Below the pieces are notes generated by a model. The model worked only from the letters and a program-made list of their open reading frames with translations, was not told the DNA's origin and did no database searches. DNA of 64,000 bases from Clonostachys chloroleuca (Eukaryota > Ascomycota > Sordariomycetes > Hypocreales > Bionectriaceae), in NCBI GenBank assembly GCA_037952775.1, contig JBANAY010000003.1, forward strand, positions 23,312,001 through 23,376,000, given 5' to 3'. The number at the start of each line of letters is the position of its first letter. Positions within the stretch are counted from its first letter, which is position 1. A program made the position numbers and the translations under genes. Positions 41,743 through 54,340 of this stretch are shown here, piece after piece.

Positions 41743-43835
41743 TTAAAGGACGTATCGGCTGTTCTCAATTAGCAAATGTTTTGAAACAAGGGTTCTTGTA
41801 ATCACATACAATTTCAAGTTCTCTCTATCTGTCAAGTCTAGTTGAGTATTGTCGACAACGTGTGCTATACGTGTGCCGTCCGCGTCAACAGTCTCAACAA
41901 CTCCTGTATCGTTGACTTGATTATCGCTCTCAAGTTGATCTCTTCGTTTGTTTTCTTTACTAAGATAGACCCACAGTGTGACAATGGTCATGGCGGGGAG
42001 AATAGCGGCGACCTGATAATGGTGATCAGCATTGAAGTCTACAACCTCTGCAGGTGTAATATACGTACAACAAGCAAAATAATCCAAGTCGGGCGATATC
42101 GGGGCTAGCAAGATTGTTAGCTTGGTAATATTCGAATTGCAGAATAGCGTTTAATGACCTTCCACTGCGGCTGAAACAATTGTGGCGATATGATGTTGCC
42201 TAACCCATATCCAATGTGATATAGCGCAATGACAGTCGTCTTTTTGGTGTGTCCCGCGGATGCGTTTGCTGCCCAGATCATAACAACGGCGTATGGAACC
42301 CCGACAGCTGAGCGAATCCAAATTCCAGTCACAAGCCCCCACCTGTTGGACCATGGAAGAGCTTCACTTGATTAGAAGATGAAAATACCACCATGCTTGG
42401 GCTAGACTTACCAAGTAGTAAGATACTTGAAAGAGCTCCTGGAATGTAGGCCACTAGTGAGATCCAAGCTCGGCAGTTCTGTGATTTATTTAGCTTTTTG
42501 CAATCTTGCATCTCTTAAACATTTCTAACCTTGGTCTTATATAATGCAATTGCGGCCAGAGAAAGAGAAACGAACCCAACAAGACCAGTAACCATACCGA
42601 GGAGGGTTGTTTGTAAAACTGTGAACCCAAACGAGTTGATGATCAAAGAGTACTGGTTTGTCACACCATTTGCCATCTCCTGGGACCAGGCATGGAGGAA
42701 GAAGAGCCATGTCTTAGGATCGCTGATGGCCTCTATGAATCTTCGTTGCGTTAGCCTATGCTCTATACCCTAAGATAACCCATGACCTACTGATATTTCT
42801 TGAACCGCTTTTGCTCAATACCAGATTGATTTTCTTTGATCCGAATGATGACCTGAGCTCGCTCTTCTAGAGTAAGAAAGCGTGCATGTACGGGACTGTC
42901 CGGGAAGTACAAATAGACGCAAGCCCCAAAAATGACTGTCACAACACCGGTGATGACTAGTGGCACAATGTTAACATCAGTTAGAACATTGCATAGAAAG
43001 GCGCACTTACCCATGAACCATCTCCAAGGTGCAAATCCTGGGGTATCGATCCATAAGACACCATATGATAGAAGACCAGAAGTAATAGGACTGGAGTTTC
43101 CAATAGACCACATAACAGGCATGATAACAGCTTGTTCGTGATAGGTGAAGAACATGGACATGATGAGTAGAAATGCTGGAACAATGCAAGCTTCCGCCAG
43201 CCCAAGTAAAAATCGCACGGCAAATAGCGACCCAAAGCTTTTGCATGGGATATGGAGAAGAATGATTCCGCCCCTGTTTTTTTTTTTTAATTTAGCCCTC
43301 TTCAGAAAACTGAATGAGCAATCACTTATACATACCAAATGACTAGATTTAATGAAAGCCATTTTGCTACTGGAAACCTCTGTAAAGCCCAATTCTGAGG
43401 CCACTCAGCGAGCAAATATCCAAAATAGAAAATGGACGAGAGCCAATTATACTCGTTCGAGCTTAGGTTGTTGTCTTCCATAATACCCAGGATGGCAGAA
43501 CTTCCCAACTATACCGAAATTCATGATTAGCGTAGGTGAAAAGAGCTTGGGCGGTAACAAAGACATACCGTCTGCTTATCGACATACATCAAATGGTACC
43601 CCAGACAAAGAAAGGGGATAACACGCCATAGACATTTGTTCCTCAACTTCTTGGCTTCTTCGGGTGAAACTTCTGTTGCGTTGACCTTTGCAAAGAGTTT
43701 GTAACTCTCGTCAGCAAATCGTTCGTCAACAGCCGCGCCTCGTCTGCTTTCGGCCTGCCCCTCTCCCGCATGATCGCTCTCATCTTCTGGCTGGCTGCTA
43801 TCGGCCTTACCATCCTTACGTATGTTGGAAGGCAT
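41743..43835 (-). CDS. MFS transporter, allantoate permease (DAL5)-like
   Basis: Second DAL5-like permease in the window, roughly 500 aa and heavily interrupted by about eight introns. Exon 1 (43569-43835) gives a hydrophilic N-terminus ending RVIPFLCLGYHLMYVDKQT. Exon 2 (43336-43508) gives SNEYNWLSSIFYFGYLLAEWP. Later exons give AVRFLLGLAEA, PWRWFMVITGVVTVIFG, YFPDSPVHARFLT, WSQEMANGVTNQYSLIINSFGF and GIWIRSAVGVPYAVVMIWAANASAGHTKK. The gene ends DLTDRENLKFRYVL across a last tiny exon, a C-terminus usual in this family, which supports the stop at 41743. One intron contains a T12 run (near 43277). The usual DR in the family's first-helix motif is DKQT, also a common variant. The substrate is not predictable; allantoate, nicotinate and panthothenate are typical. 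Confidence 0.88.
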
Positions 43836-45016
43836 GGTGGCTGAGGGAGCTGCGCGAAGTTGCTACTGGGAATCTGAGTATGCTGATAATTGAATCATCC
43901 GATCCAATTCCGCCGAAAATGTATTTTCGATAATCGTAAAAGAAGGCTTAGCCTGATTATTATCCAATGTTCTTTCTCTGGACATCGGATGTATTGCGTG
44001 ATCAGTGTTTCATTGGACGTGATTATACGATGCCCGACTTTCATTATCAAGCTCCTCTATTGCGTGATTCGAGCCCGGCTGATCGGCACTCTACTGTGAA
44101 AATTGCTGGTTATACCAAATCACATCGCATATAAAATAGAATTATGGACATGTAAATGCCTATTTATTGCGCATTAAAAATGGGAATCATATGTTTCCAT
44201 TTGCAAATGGGATTTTGCTCTGCATTCGATTAGGTGTTATTCCCCCAGGCCCAGAAGACCGACATCGATCTCATGAGCACTGTAGCTAACATGGCTATAG
44301 TGGCTAGACCACCTATAGATATAATGGCTACGGCTTGACCTACATACATGTTTCTGTCTTGCGACAGATTGAGAGATCGCTACAAATCCGACCTGACCTC
44401 GCTGTTCATGATAGAGAACGGTCGATTCAGACCTAAAGCAGGCGTCATCTCCTCATTGGAATTACGGTGTCGGCATTCATTTGTAGGACCCCTGCAAATG
44501 TGAATGTCATGCACAAGCCTAATGTGCCGGTATCCGCGGGATCATCCCGACGCCGCTTGCCACAGTTTTCTTGCATCGAGAGTGGGCGTCAGATTTTACC
44601 GTGATGTTTATTTCAAAGTAAACGAAGTAATTTGTGAATCCCAGCTTCCATGGCAACTCCCTCACCACCCCATGAAAAGGCCCCCTCTGAAATCCTTTTT
44701 GACATGTTGAGATCTTGACCATGTGCCGGCAATGCATATTATCACGTTCCTTTTGGGGCGAATTTCGTTTTCTACCCAGAGCGGTCTTCAATTTCAGCAC
44801 GTTGTGCATCAGGTCTGGATGACGAGGAAAGTGCAAGTATACCAGGGCATGGTGTGAAAAGACCTAAGCGCGATGTCAATGATTGCGCTACTAGCTCCCA
44901 AGTGTATATCCTCATATTAGTTTAACTAGATTGATGCTACTGGGTATTCGAATCAAGCCGATACAAACGAAAGAAGAAAAGAATACAAGATCATCACTCG
45001 ATCTGAACATTAGTTC
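43836..45016. other. Intergenic, 43836-45016
   Basis: About 1.2 kb, including the MFS promoter. Overlapping frames at 44504-44836 on both strands show no domain. No repeats or RNA genes noticed. Confidence 0.45.
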
Positions 45017-46102
45017 TCACGTCTTCACACTGTCGAGTACTTCAGCTGTCCATTCCCAAAACTTCTTTGCGCCGTCCTCACTCAAAGCATCTTTGTCTTT
45101 CTCGTCATCTTTCAACACCCCGACAGGGTAGTAAAGGCCGCCATTGACGAGCTGACTTTTCTCCGCTCCAGCTGCGACCCAGAGTTGACTCAAACGCCCT
45201 TGCTCAGGCTCGACGAGCGTGACTCCCATAAAGTAATTAGACACATACACCAAAGCCTTGTTTGCCCAGCCTAGACTATTGACAAGGTCTGTCTTGACAA
45301 CACCCGGGTGGACAGACACGGATGTGATTTTTGGATAGCGACGGGCGATCTCAGCAGCATAAATAACATTCGCAAATTTACTCTGCCTGCAGATGGAATT
45401 AGTTTTGAAGATCAAAGGATTAAGAAATAAGGAACAAAAGGGGATACCTACCCATATCGGAACAGCCACGAAGCAAAACCTCCAGTGTCGGTCCTTACTT
45501 TATCGTACCGCACTCCTCCGCTCGGATGACCCTTCCAGCCCTCCGAGGTCAAGCTAACCACGCGCACGTCGGAGCCTGGGATCTCCGTGGTCCGGACCAA
45601 TACAGGAAGCAGTTCACGGATAATCATGGCGTGTGCGAGATGATTGGTGGCAAAGTGAACCTCGAAACCATCCTTGCTGACTGCTGCTGGCACTGCCATG
45701 ACGCCGGCATTGCAGATGAGTATATCGAGCCTATCGTGATTGAACTTGCTTACGCCAGCTTTAACAGATGCCAATGAAGTAAAGTCCATCTCTAGAAACG
45801 TAATAGAGGCACTGGGAGTTGCTTGTTTTATATCGCTAATAACAGAATCGGCTGATTTGCGACTGCGACCAGTGAAGTATATGTGGTGGGGATCATGTTT
45901 GGCAAGGGCTTGGATTGACTGTTTGCCCAAACCGGCGGTACCTAAGGAACGCATTAGGGTCTGAATGTTCATAATGACACTGAAAGGGGATGTAGGGATA
46001 GGTAAGAGAGTAATTACCTCCAGTGACAAAGATCACTTTTGCTTCAAGGGAGGGGATTTCTTCTTCAGGATTGAAGTCAGCGAAGCCAGCAAGGCGTACC
46101 AT
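45017..46102 (-). CDS. Short-chain dehydrogenase/reductase (retinol dehydrogenase-like)
   Basis: Classical SDR of 314 aa in three exons: 46018-46102, 45452-45941 and 45017-45386. The first intron splits the cofactor motif; spliced, it reads TGGTAGLGKQ. The second splits the active site; spliced, it reads RYGQSKFANV (Tyr-x3-Lys). NAGVM and SVHPGVVKTDL are also present, and the catalytic Ser lies in VVSLTSEG. It opens FNPEEEIPSLEAKVIFVTG, very like the SDR at 12151, but it has introns where that one has none. Predicted NAD(P)-dependent alcohol/carbonyl oxidoreductase of unknown substrate. The start at 46102 matches the family. Confidence 0.92.
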
Positions 46103-47246
46103 TATGGGCTAGGGTGTTAGATAGTTGGATCGTGGGATTTGAGAATTACGAGTGAGGGAAGAGAGTGAGTAAGGTGTGGGTGAAAAAACGGAAGTAGAGA
46201 GGATGGAGTCTCATAATCCACCAGGGCAGCAAGCGCACATTAAATAGAAAGCAATTGTTCGTCCGCCGGCCTCGTCTGATGGTCTTGAAGTACGGTAGCT
46301 GGAAACCTGGTGTGATTATCAAATGAAAGCTGCTTGCATTAGACTCAGTTCCGCAGCCGAGAACATCGAAATCTGTGACCAATCAAATGAGGCTTGATGA
46401 GAGTTCGGCCTCCTGATTAGTTCTTAGCGCGTAACGATCTTGCATAAGTGGAGATGCATTTGCCTGCCGGCTTAGACGATGCCATCATCCATTCTGCGGA
46501 CTTAGGGGATAAGTATAAATTGCTTATCCATGGAACCCGGACATTTGTTTCAACCTAAGATTCAAGCCATTGACAATGATTTTCTTATTAGGCTCGTAAG
46601 CCTGTCTGCCTGTATGGACGATAACCCCGCTGGATCAATCGAGGTGGAAAGCCGATCAAGCACCACCAAATATGATGAGTATCCAGCGAACCCGACCCAG
46701 ACAAACATTCCACTCCGTGTTTGATGACTGGTTCCTTATTCATAAAATAAATACATGTATTTTGTTGAATTATTGCAACATATTATCGCGATTAGAGATG
46801 AATGTGACACAACACCTCCGCTAGAGATTTGAGCATTGTTCTTATGAGTACATGTCTACTAATTAACTTTTCCAAAATAATGATAAGGGACCTGGGTGAA
46901 AAGAAAAGTGAAGGGAAAATTGGACTAATTAAAATTAATTTCTTGATCCAATTTGATGAAGAGCCGTAGGCTTCTGGTAGATGGGAAAAGCAAAAGAAAA
47001 TGTGGTTGGTTTTCATTCATTGATTGTTGTCTGATAAAGCTTTACCTCTTACGCCCCAGTGAGAACTCATGTAGGAAGTGTTAATATATGTATGCGAGGT
47101 GCGGATTGCTCTTACAAATATTGAATACTAATGTCTCAACCCATCCATAGCTTTTTCACTGAGTCTCGGCATCGGAACTATCACATTCAAAGCAAAGATG
47201 TATCTAATTGACCAACACGAAAACTTTTTCTCAACCAGTTGAATGG
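46103..47246. other. Intergenic, 46103-47246
   Basis: Region between the SDR and the flavin monooxygenase 3' end. AT-rich toward 46730-46950. A 64-codon plus frame at 46530 and a 74-codon minus frame at 46792 are not supported. Confidence 0.45.
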
Positions 47247-49260
47247 TTACATTTTCCCATAATGAGATTCGTTGAATCCCTTTTCAACTGCTGCAATCTG
47301 CAGCGCAAGGGCCAGGGAGTACTGGCGGCACCACATGAAGCTTCCCGTCATGAACCAAAAGCCTGGTTGGCCCGTCGGACGCCACCACTGTAAGGTAGAT
47401 ATTAGCACTAGGCTCGTATTGTACACATGGAGCTTGGAAGAGACGACGGTGTGACATAAACATAACAGGAGAGATGGGAGTGGGTAGGCATCTGTACTTA
47501 CACCTGCTCTCTCATTCTCAGAATCCATGCGGCCGAAGTTCGAGTCGAGCTTCTGGGCAACTCCCGAGCCCAGGATCTTCTCGACTGTTTCAACATTGGT
47601 ATGATAACCAGTAGCCAACACGATGATGTCGGCCTTGACCTGGGAGCCATTTTCCAATACAATGGCGTCTTGCTGGATTTCCTTTACACCTTTTTCGCAG
47701 TTGTGGATTTTAATTCGCCCATCCACAACCATTTCGCTCGCCCCTTGATCCAGATAATATCTTCCTCCTGTTTAATTGCAGCGTTAGAATGCGATATCTT
47801 TTCTCATCTGGGATAGACAAGTCCTCACCATAGATAAGCTGATAATCAGCGAGCCCGTAGCCATCTTCACCTGTGTTTAGTACCATCCCCGCCTTCTTCA
47901 GGCCTGCTATGGTGTCCTTGTCCATCTCAGCCATTGCTTTCGTCATTCCGATACTCATGGTACGGATAACAGCTAGAGGAGTCGAGTTGCCGATCAGGTC
48001 AGCCTCTTCGGTTGTGAGTCCCTCCATTTTCCAAAGGAACAGCTGGATAGCTTCACATGACTCTGCGGAGAGGAAAAAGATAGGGTTGCGCTGGATCAAA
48101 GACACCGCCTTCGCTCCGTGGTTGACAAAATCCTGCGCCACATCATGACCACTCGTACCCGGGCCAATGACTACCACGTTCTTCTGGTGCAGGTCTTGTA
48201 CTGACTGAGCTGTACTATGTTGGCTCGAGTGATAGATCCGGCCCTGGAATTGCTCTTGGCCCGGGAAGCTGGGAACGATGGGTCTGTCACTGAAGACACC
48301 TGTAGCGAGGACCACATGGCGAGGGTGCAGAGTCATGGTCCAACCATCGCGCTCGATAACGACTTTGTATCTTCTCTCTGATTCGTTGTATACTGCGCTG
48401 ACCACATTTGCACTCGTCAGTACGTCAAGACCCATCATTTCCTGGTAGTGTTCCCATAAGCTGGCTACTTGGGCACCAGACAGCCAACGAGGCCAGGTTT
48501 CGGGAATCTTCATGAACGGCGGATGGTCTGTGTACGTAGGTGTGTTCAGTCTGACCGAGAGATACCGCTTTCTCCAGACATCGCCCACGCGAGCATGCCT
48601 CTCCGCGATGACCGTCTTGATGCCCATATGATGAAGGCGAGCGCCGAGGGAAAGTCCTGCTTGACCCGCTCCGACGATCAAAACCTGCGGATCCTCGCGT
48701 GAAGCTGAAGACTCTTGGGTCCCTAGACTATTGGGCAAAGAATCACTGTTACTTCGTGTAGCGGGGTGCTGTTGTCGTTTTACTTCGATTTCCTTCTGGA
48801 AGTCGAACTTCTCCAGCTGTGTGAAGACGGTCCATGCCTTCCATTCGTTTCCTTCAACATTCAACAACTTGACCAAGCCTGTCCCTGAACCGAAAGATGT
48901 TTTGAACGTGAAGGCGCTTTGGACCCATATCATCCCAGGAACTTCAATCACAAAGGGCTTAATTCCGCCGGACCGGGAAGTTTTGATTTCGGATAGTGTG
49001 TTGGGCGCTGAAGAAAGATATTCTGCGATACTTTCTTTGCCGCGCTTGGAGGAGAAATTCCAATGGAGGCCGACAATATCCCTCCACCAGCAATCATCGA
49101 TGAAAAGGTGGTCAAGATTGCCGATGAAAGATCTGGACTCAAACACCTCGCTGAGCTTAGAAAGCCAGCCCTCTATTATCGCCTCGGCATCAATGTCTTC
49201 CTTCTTCACCCCAGGCTGGAGGATGTGAGGAGGGATTTCTGGGAGAGTGAAGCCATCCAT
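47247..49260 (-). CDS. FAD-dependent monooxygenase with NTF2-like N-terminal region
   Basis: Flavin-containing monooxygenase of the fungal group related to plant YUCCA enzymes, 612 aa. Exons: 47829-49260, 47502-47767 and 47247-47387. Residues ~1-165 look like an NTF2/SnoaL-like cone fold (LSEVFESRSF...LDHLFIDDCWWRDIVGLHWNF). Then come the FAD motif GAGQAGL, the fingerprint FQGRIYHSSQHS, the NADPH motif GPGTSGHD, the VLATGYH motif, and a C-terminal RPTGQPGFWFM segment typical of the subgroup. Start ATG 49260 (MDGFTLPEIPPHIL) is preferred over an in-frame ATG at 49425, because relatives begin this way. It uses NADPH and O2 to oxygenate a small nucleophilic or carbonyl substrate; the substrate is unknown. 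Its neighbours give no pathway clue. Confidence 0.9.
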
Positions 49261-51302
49261 GATGTTTGGAATAGAGGAAATCGGATGATGATCATTTGAT
49301 GCCAGTTTTTCTGTGTAGGCAACATTGTGCGCTACTTTATATACGCAACAGGAAGGGCCTTCCTTTCTATGCGTCGGCAGTGCGCGCTTTTCCCTACTTC
49401 CCAATCCCTGATTGTGTTCATCCATGCCGGCTGCATGTGCTTGACCACTAGAATGCCGAAGATCGTCCGTATTGCAAGACTATCATCACCATCTTTGGGC
49501 TTACCCGCATTGAATGTGACAGACTATCCCTGCCCTATGTCAATCAAGCAGTCACTGCCGTCATGATCCATACTACTAACTTCTCTTTTGGATTAAGCCG
49601 GCTCCGTTTTACGCTCCAGCCGACGAATCATATGTTCAAATGCGGTCAGCTTCAAAATTCATTATCAATCTAATCTGATCCGTCAGGATCATCCACCAGC
49701 TCCACGCCCCTTGCTCCTTGCAGTAAGGTTCTATTTAGGCTCAAGCGCTTTTTTGTTACTGTCCTCCTCGGGCTTTTCCATAAAGAAAAGGCCTTAAAAA
49801 TATTTCGCTTCTCTGTCAGTTGAAAAACAGCAGACATAATGATCTTGAGCACGGTCTCGGTGATGCGTCTTTGTGATGCTGTAATTCCTTATTCGCCTCA
49901 CTTGGGCTTCTGCTACGTCGTGTGCCCTACGAAGAGGGACAAAACCCTCGGCTCATTTCCCCCTTTGTCATCGTGCATCTGTAGGCACTGAGGCTAGCGC
50001 CACCAAACTACATACTCGATGTAACTCAGGAGCTAGGGCTGTTTGCGGGTAATTCCAACTTGCGTGATATTTCTTTTGTGTCGTGGGTAATATTGGGACT
50101 TTGGGTCTGGCTATTCCTATGATTTCTGACCATCGTTATAGTAGCCAACGGTCCGTATCAAGCTCTTGGAGTCAAGAAACCAGCCAGGATTTGCATTTGG
50201 AAGCTAAATAACGAACTTTCCATCGAAGCCAGGGCACAGAAGGCTCGAATTAATTCCTTGGAAAGCATGGCAATCTGATCTCGCTTAGAACGTCCTGGAC
50301 GGGTGTCAGCCCACCAGTCCTGAGCCAGAAAAGGAAGATTACTTCGCCGATGAGATGAGGGTGTTCGGAGCCTATCGGATACTATCAGCATTCAAACTTG
50401 TTCATTAAAATATCAAGCCCTGAGTAGGGGATATAGCACGAAGACGACAGTCCTCCAACCATTGTTTTGGTCCTGGCAGGGAAATGAACGCTACGATATA
50501 ACTTACACCATGATTATCATTAAAGTCACCGTCGGCGATTGGGAAAGTTGTTGTTGACTCCCATTCTTCTGTCATATAGAGAGTATAACCCACGATTTAG
50601 ATCCAATAAAGATGAATTATTGGTAGGATCTTTGGTTTGGACAATTTGACCTCTCGACGAACAATTTGTTTACGAAGCCGTAGAATGCAGACGATGACGA
50701 ACCCTGACAAATGTTTTACTATAGACGAACGGCTTTTTATCATCAACATTAATTAAGGAGCAGGGCACGTATCCTCTCATCATCCTCTAAGTGGGAGCAG
50801 ATCAATGTTATGGTACACATTGGAAATTGTGACAGGGATGGCCAACCCCTTGCCCACTATCCCGGACATATCGTTGAATATCAACATCGGTAGGACTAGT
50901 CGAGGTTGCACCCCCTTCATCTGAAGCCTAGCTTGTTCTCTTTGCTGTCTGAGACATTCTTTTGTTTCTGATTTGAATATCACAAGTAGCGCCGAAATCA
51001 GGAGGTCAAAACACTCGATAAGGGGGAGTCCAGCAAGTGGACGACATTGAAATTGAGACACAGTAACAACATGGAAGTAAGCTGCTTGCCTTCGAGTCTG
51101 CGACTGGTGCTATCAGATTATCAAGTGTATTATCCTTTCCCTGGGCAGATTGATCAGCGCCAGAAACTACAATCAAAGCTTCAACTAACCTAGAGTGGGG
51201 CTTCTTCATAACACCCCAACTTTCAATTCCGAGTCTTGCAATCATATCTGCTCAGACCTCAATCGATCAAATAAGAGCTATTACTATCCTCATGCTCCTA
51301 AG
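49261..51302. other. Intergenic, 49261-51302
   Basis: About 2 kb of divergent upstream sequence between the monooxygenase and the zinc-finger gene. A 93-codon minus frame at 50780-51061 and a 79-codon one at 51006-51245 overlap but lack recognisable motifs. I see nothing firmly supportable. Confidence 0.4.
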
Positions 51303-51975
51303 ATGGACTGGGCTTCTTGCTCCCGATGCGACCGGTACTTCAACTCTCCATCGGCGATGGAGCAACACATCCAGGACTCGCCCAAGCACAACCTCTGCGG
51401 CGCCTGCAATGAACACTTCGAACTGAGGAAAGACCTGGAAGAACACTGCGAATATTGTCATGACTACTGTAGGGATTGCAGCCGATCCTTTGACAGTGCC
51501 GAAGACCTCGATCAGCACGACGTATTGCAGCACGGCATGTGCATCATCTGTGGAAGATATTTCACCTCAGAAAACAATCTGAGATGTGTAAGTGAATCTA
51601 TCTTGATTTGATGTTGAAAAATTGACTAAGAAATATCATTAGCATAAACTGACGCATATGGATAAAACAATTGGCTGCCGTGGCTGCGAACGCGACTTCG
51701 TAACGCACTTTGCCATGCTTCTGCATTTGGAGGAAGGCACTTGTAGCTCCGGCGTCGATAGAGAGAGGGTTACTGATCTCGCGTTTCAGTGTCGCCTGTC
51801 ACAGTATTATGCGAGTAGAAACTATGGCTTTGATTTTGAATGCCCGAGCTGTACTGTGCCGTTTTCTTATATGAGCGGCCTTTTCCAACACGTACAGAGC
51901 GAAGCATGTGACGAAGAGTTGGAACAACACAGCCCTCTGCGGGTTTTTCTTCGATTTTTAAGACGACATGTGTGA
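51303..51975 (+). CDS. Multi-C2H2 zinc-finger protein
   Basis: Small fungal C2H2 protein of 205 aa. Exon 1 is 51303-51587 and exon 2 is 51643-51975; the intron has GTAAGT...ATTAG. Repeated Cys-x2-Cys...His units occur: CSRCDRYFNSPSAMEQHI, CGACNEHFELRKDLEEHC, CRDCSRSFDSAEDLDQHD, CIICGRYFTSENNLRCH, CRGCERDFVTHFAMLLHL and CPSCTVPFSYMSGLFQHV. The third and fourth are degenerate in the second His spacing. Such arrays in ascomycetes are usually annotated only as C2H2-type domain proteins; they may bind nucleic acid or protein. Start ATG 51303 (MDWASC) is chosen because the upstream in-frame extension is not conserved in character. Confidence 0.82.
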
Positions 51976-52673
51976 TTCGAAGGGCTTTCGTTTGTGAGAG
52001 TTAATGGAAACCCAGGACTGCGATTTGGGATGTATCTAAAGGTAAATAGCCGATCATGATTCGCGATGCCAAAGACACTCTGGCATTTTTGATATTGGTA
52101 GCAAAACCAGCTTTAAACTATTGATCACCCGTGAACTCAGGATTCGCCAACTAAACAACATGCGGCCACATTACATTCAGGATCTATCATATTTTAGGCT
52201 TCTAGTGAGAAGTTCATGCTCCAACATCATCGGAGGCGGGCGCAAGATTTCGAGGGTTACAGTCTCTCAACTCCTTCGAGATCTTCCACCAACATTTCCG
52301 GCACCTTCTTAACTGTTTCTTCCTTGTACTTACTCAAACTTCCCTTCACTCCAAGCTCGTGATCTTATAGTGCGGTGTCCGAGTCTGATGTATATCTAGC
52401 GGGAATATATTCTCACCCACGTCGATTGAAGCACATGCTCAGGCGAACTAGACCTGAAGTGAGATAATACACCGACGCTTTCTGAGCTCTATGTTCATGG
52501 ATACTTCAGTAGCGAGCTTAAGCACATCTGCTATTTTCTTCACGAATGAGAGAATGCACACAAAATTTATTCGGTTCGAACTTAGATGTCAGCTAGCAGA
52601 CAGAAACCAGATAATAACCGGCGACATAAGTTTCCAGTAAACTATAGCTGAAATGGCTCCCGACTGTGCTACA
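51976..52673. other. Intergenic between convergent genes
   Basis: 3' region shared by the zinc-finger gene and the alkaline phosphatase locus. A 63-codon plus frame at 52121 is unsupported. Confidence 0.45.
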
Positions 52674-54340
52674 TTAGTTTAGCCAAGACTCGTGAGAATG
52701 AGCTCGAGCAGCCTCGTTCGCTCTCTTCTTAATCTCGGTGAGCATGCTACGCTTCTGAACCCACTCAGTGCCATTGGAGCGGAGCTTTTGTGTGGCCGCT
52801 GCCAGATCAAGACCAAGAGACTTGGCAACGTACTGAGGAAGCTCGGTATTGTCACGGAATCCCCCAATCTCCTTGCGCAGTTCTGCTTGGGATTCACCTG
52901 CATACCCGTGAAGGACAACGTCGGCAGCAGAATGCCCGCCAGTAGACCAGTTGATACCGGCCTCGGCCGCGAAGCGTTCGACCAAGTCTCTGCCCACGGC
53001 CTCTGAGCCACTGGAAGCATGCTTCTTGACCAAACTTTCAACAGTCTCGTCGGTATATTTGGAGAGACCCATGCCGGGGAGAATTGTGTCACGGAGAAGG
53101 CTAGCAGGGTCGTTTCCGTTATATGCTTCCAGGGCGCGCGCAGCGTTTTCACCAGAAGACTGCCCCTTTGCCAAGGATGTAGGGTCGTAGCCATCAATGA
53201 GGGTCAAGCCACCACACTCATGATCGGCGGCTGAAAGGATCTGCGTATCGGGATGCGCATCGACGTATTCCTTGAGGTAATGCATCACTTCGTTGAAAAC
53301 AAGGATTTCGTGCAGGTGGCTGGTGGCATCATTAGAATGAGCCGCATGATCGATGCGAGAGGCCTCAACCATGAGAAAGTACCCCTTGTCAGAGTCCTTC
53401 ACAGCATCCTCGAGGGTATCGACTGCCGCCTTTGTGGTCTCGAGCAGGGACGGTTCCTTTTCAATGTCACGATCGACTTCGTAGGTCAGGTGGCTGGATG
53501 TGAAGAGGCCTAGGAATGAGAGGCAGCTTTCCCTCCGTTTGCACCTCGGTAAAATCCGATTTATCGGCGGCGTATGTGTATCCCTTCTCAATAGCCCAAT
53601 TAATGAGATTTACGCCGTCATCACGTGCACCACCCTCAGAAGTGGGCAAGTATTGCTGGCGACCGCCACCAATGAGGATATCCACGAAACGACCAAATGG
53701 GTGCGCCTTTCCAATCTGCTGCGCGGCAATCTCATTTTCAGAGTCTCGGTGAAGGACATGCGCAGAGTACACAGCTGGAGTAGCATGAGTGATACGAGAT
53801 GTAACAACAAGACCGGTCTTCAATCCATCCAGATAGGCTGCTTCAAGGACAGACGCCACCGGCAGCCCATCGTCGTTTACGGAAATGGCTGTTTAGATAT
53901 ATTAGCGGACCATTTTGACCAGTTTGAACATAACTCAAAGTAGAGTTTATTACGAACCTCCATTGTAGGTCTTGATACCGGCGGCAAATGCAGTACCGGA
54001 TGCAGCCGAATCTGTGACAAGGTTGTCAGAAGCCTGCGTCTTGACCGACCCAATGACCTACTCAACCAATCTAATTAGCAAGCAAAGTTTTTTGACAGGG
54101 AATACTCCCCCAGGAGAATAACGTTTCTTTTCGTACAATGTTGTCTACGCCGAGGGCTGCAGTGTTTGGCCGAGCAACTGTGCCTTCTCCGTTGGTAATA
54201 CTGTAGAAATCGCGGGCAAGAACTTGTGAGGAGATGCCGTATCCATCAGGCACGATGTAGATGAAGTTCTTCGTCTTCACCGCGGCGGCGGTCTTGACCA
54301 ATGCGCAAGCAAAGGCTAGAGCAAAACCTTGGCAATACAT
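52674..54340 (-). pseudogene. Alkaline phosphatase with frameshift
   Basis: Metal-dependent alkaline phosphatase (PHO8/bacterial ALP superfamily), which would release phosphate from monoesters in the secretory pathway or vacuole. Exon 1 (54137-54340) has a signal peptide and IYIVPDGYG (metal Asp). Exon 2 (53958-54057) has TDSAASGTAF, whose Ser is the nucleophile. Exon 3 (53888 down to 52674) has SRITHATPA, GRFVDILIGGG, EASRIDHAAHSND and SAADHECGG. The exon-3 frame is broken near 53515-53530: the segment ending VQTEGKLP and the next, FLGLFTSSHL, lie in different frames, which fits a 1-nt insertion or 2-nt deletion within CTGCCTCTCATTCC-like sequence. Everything else is intact, so this is a recent lesion or a base-call error. 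The C-terminus SHESWLN lacks a GPI-type tail. Confidence 0.85.
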
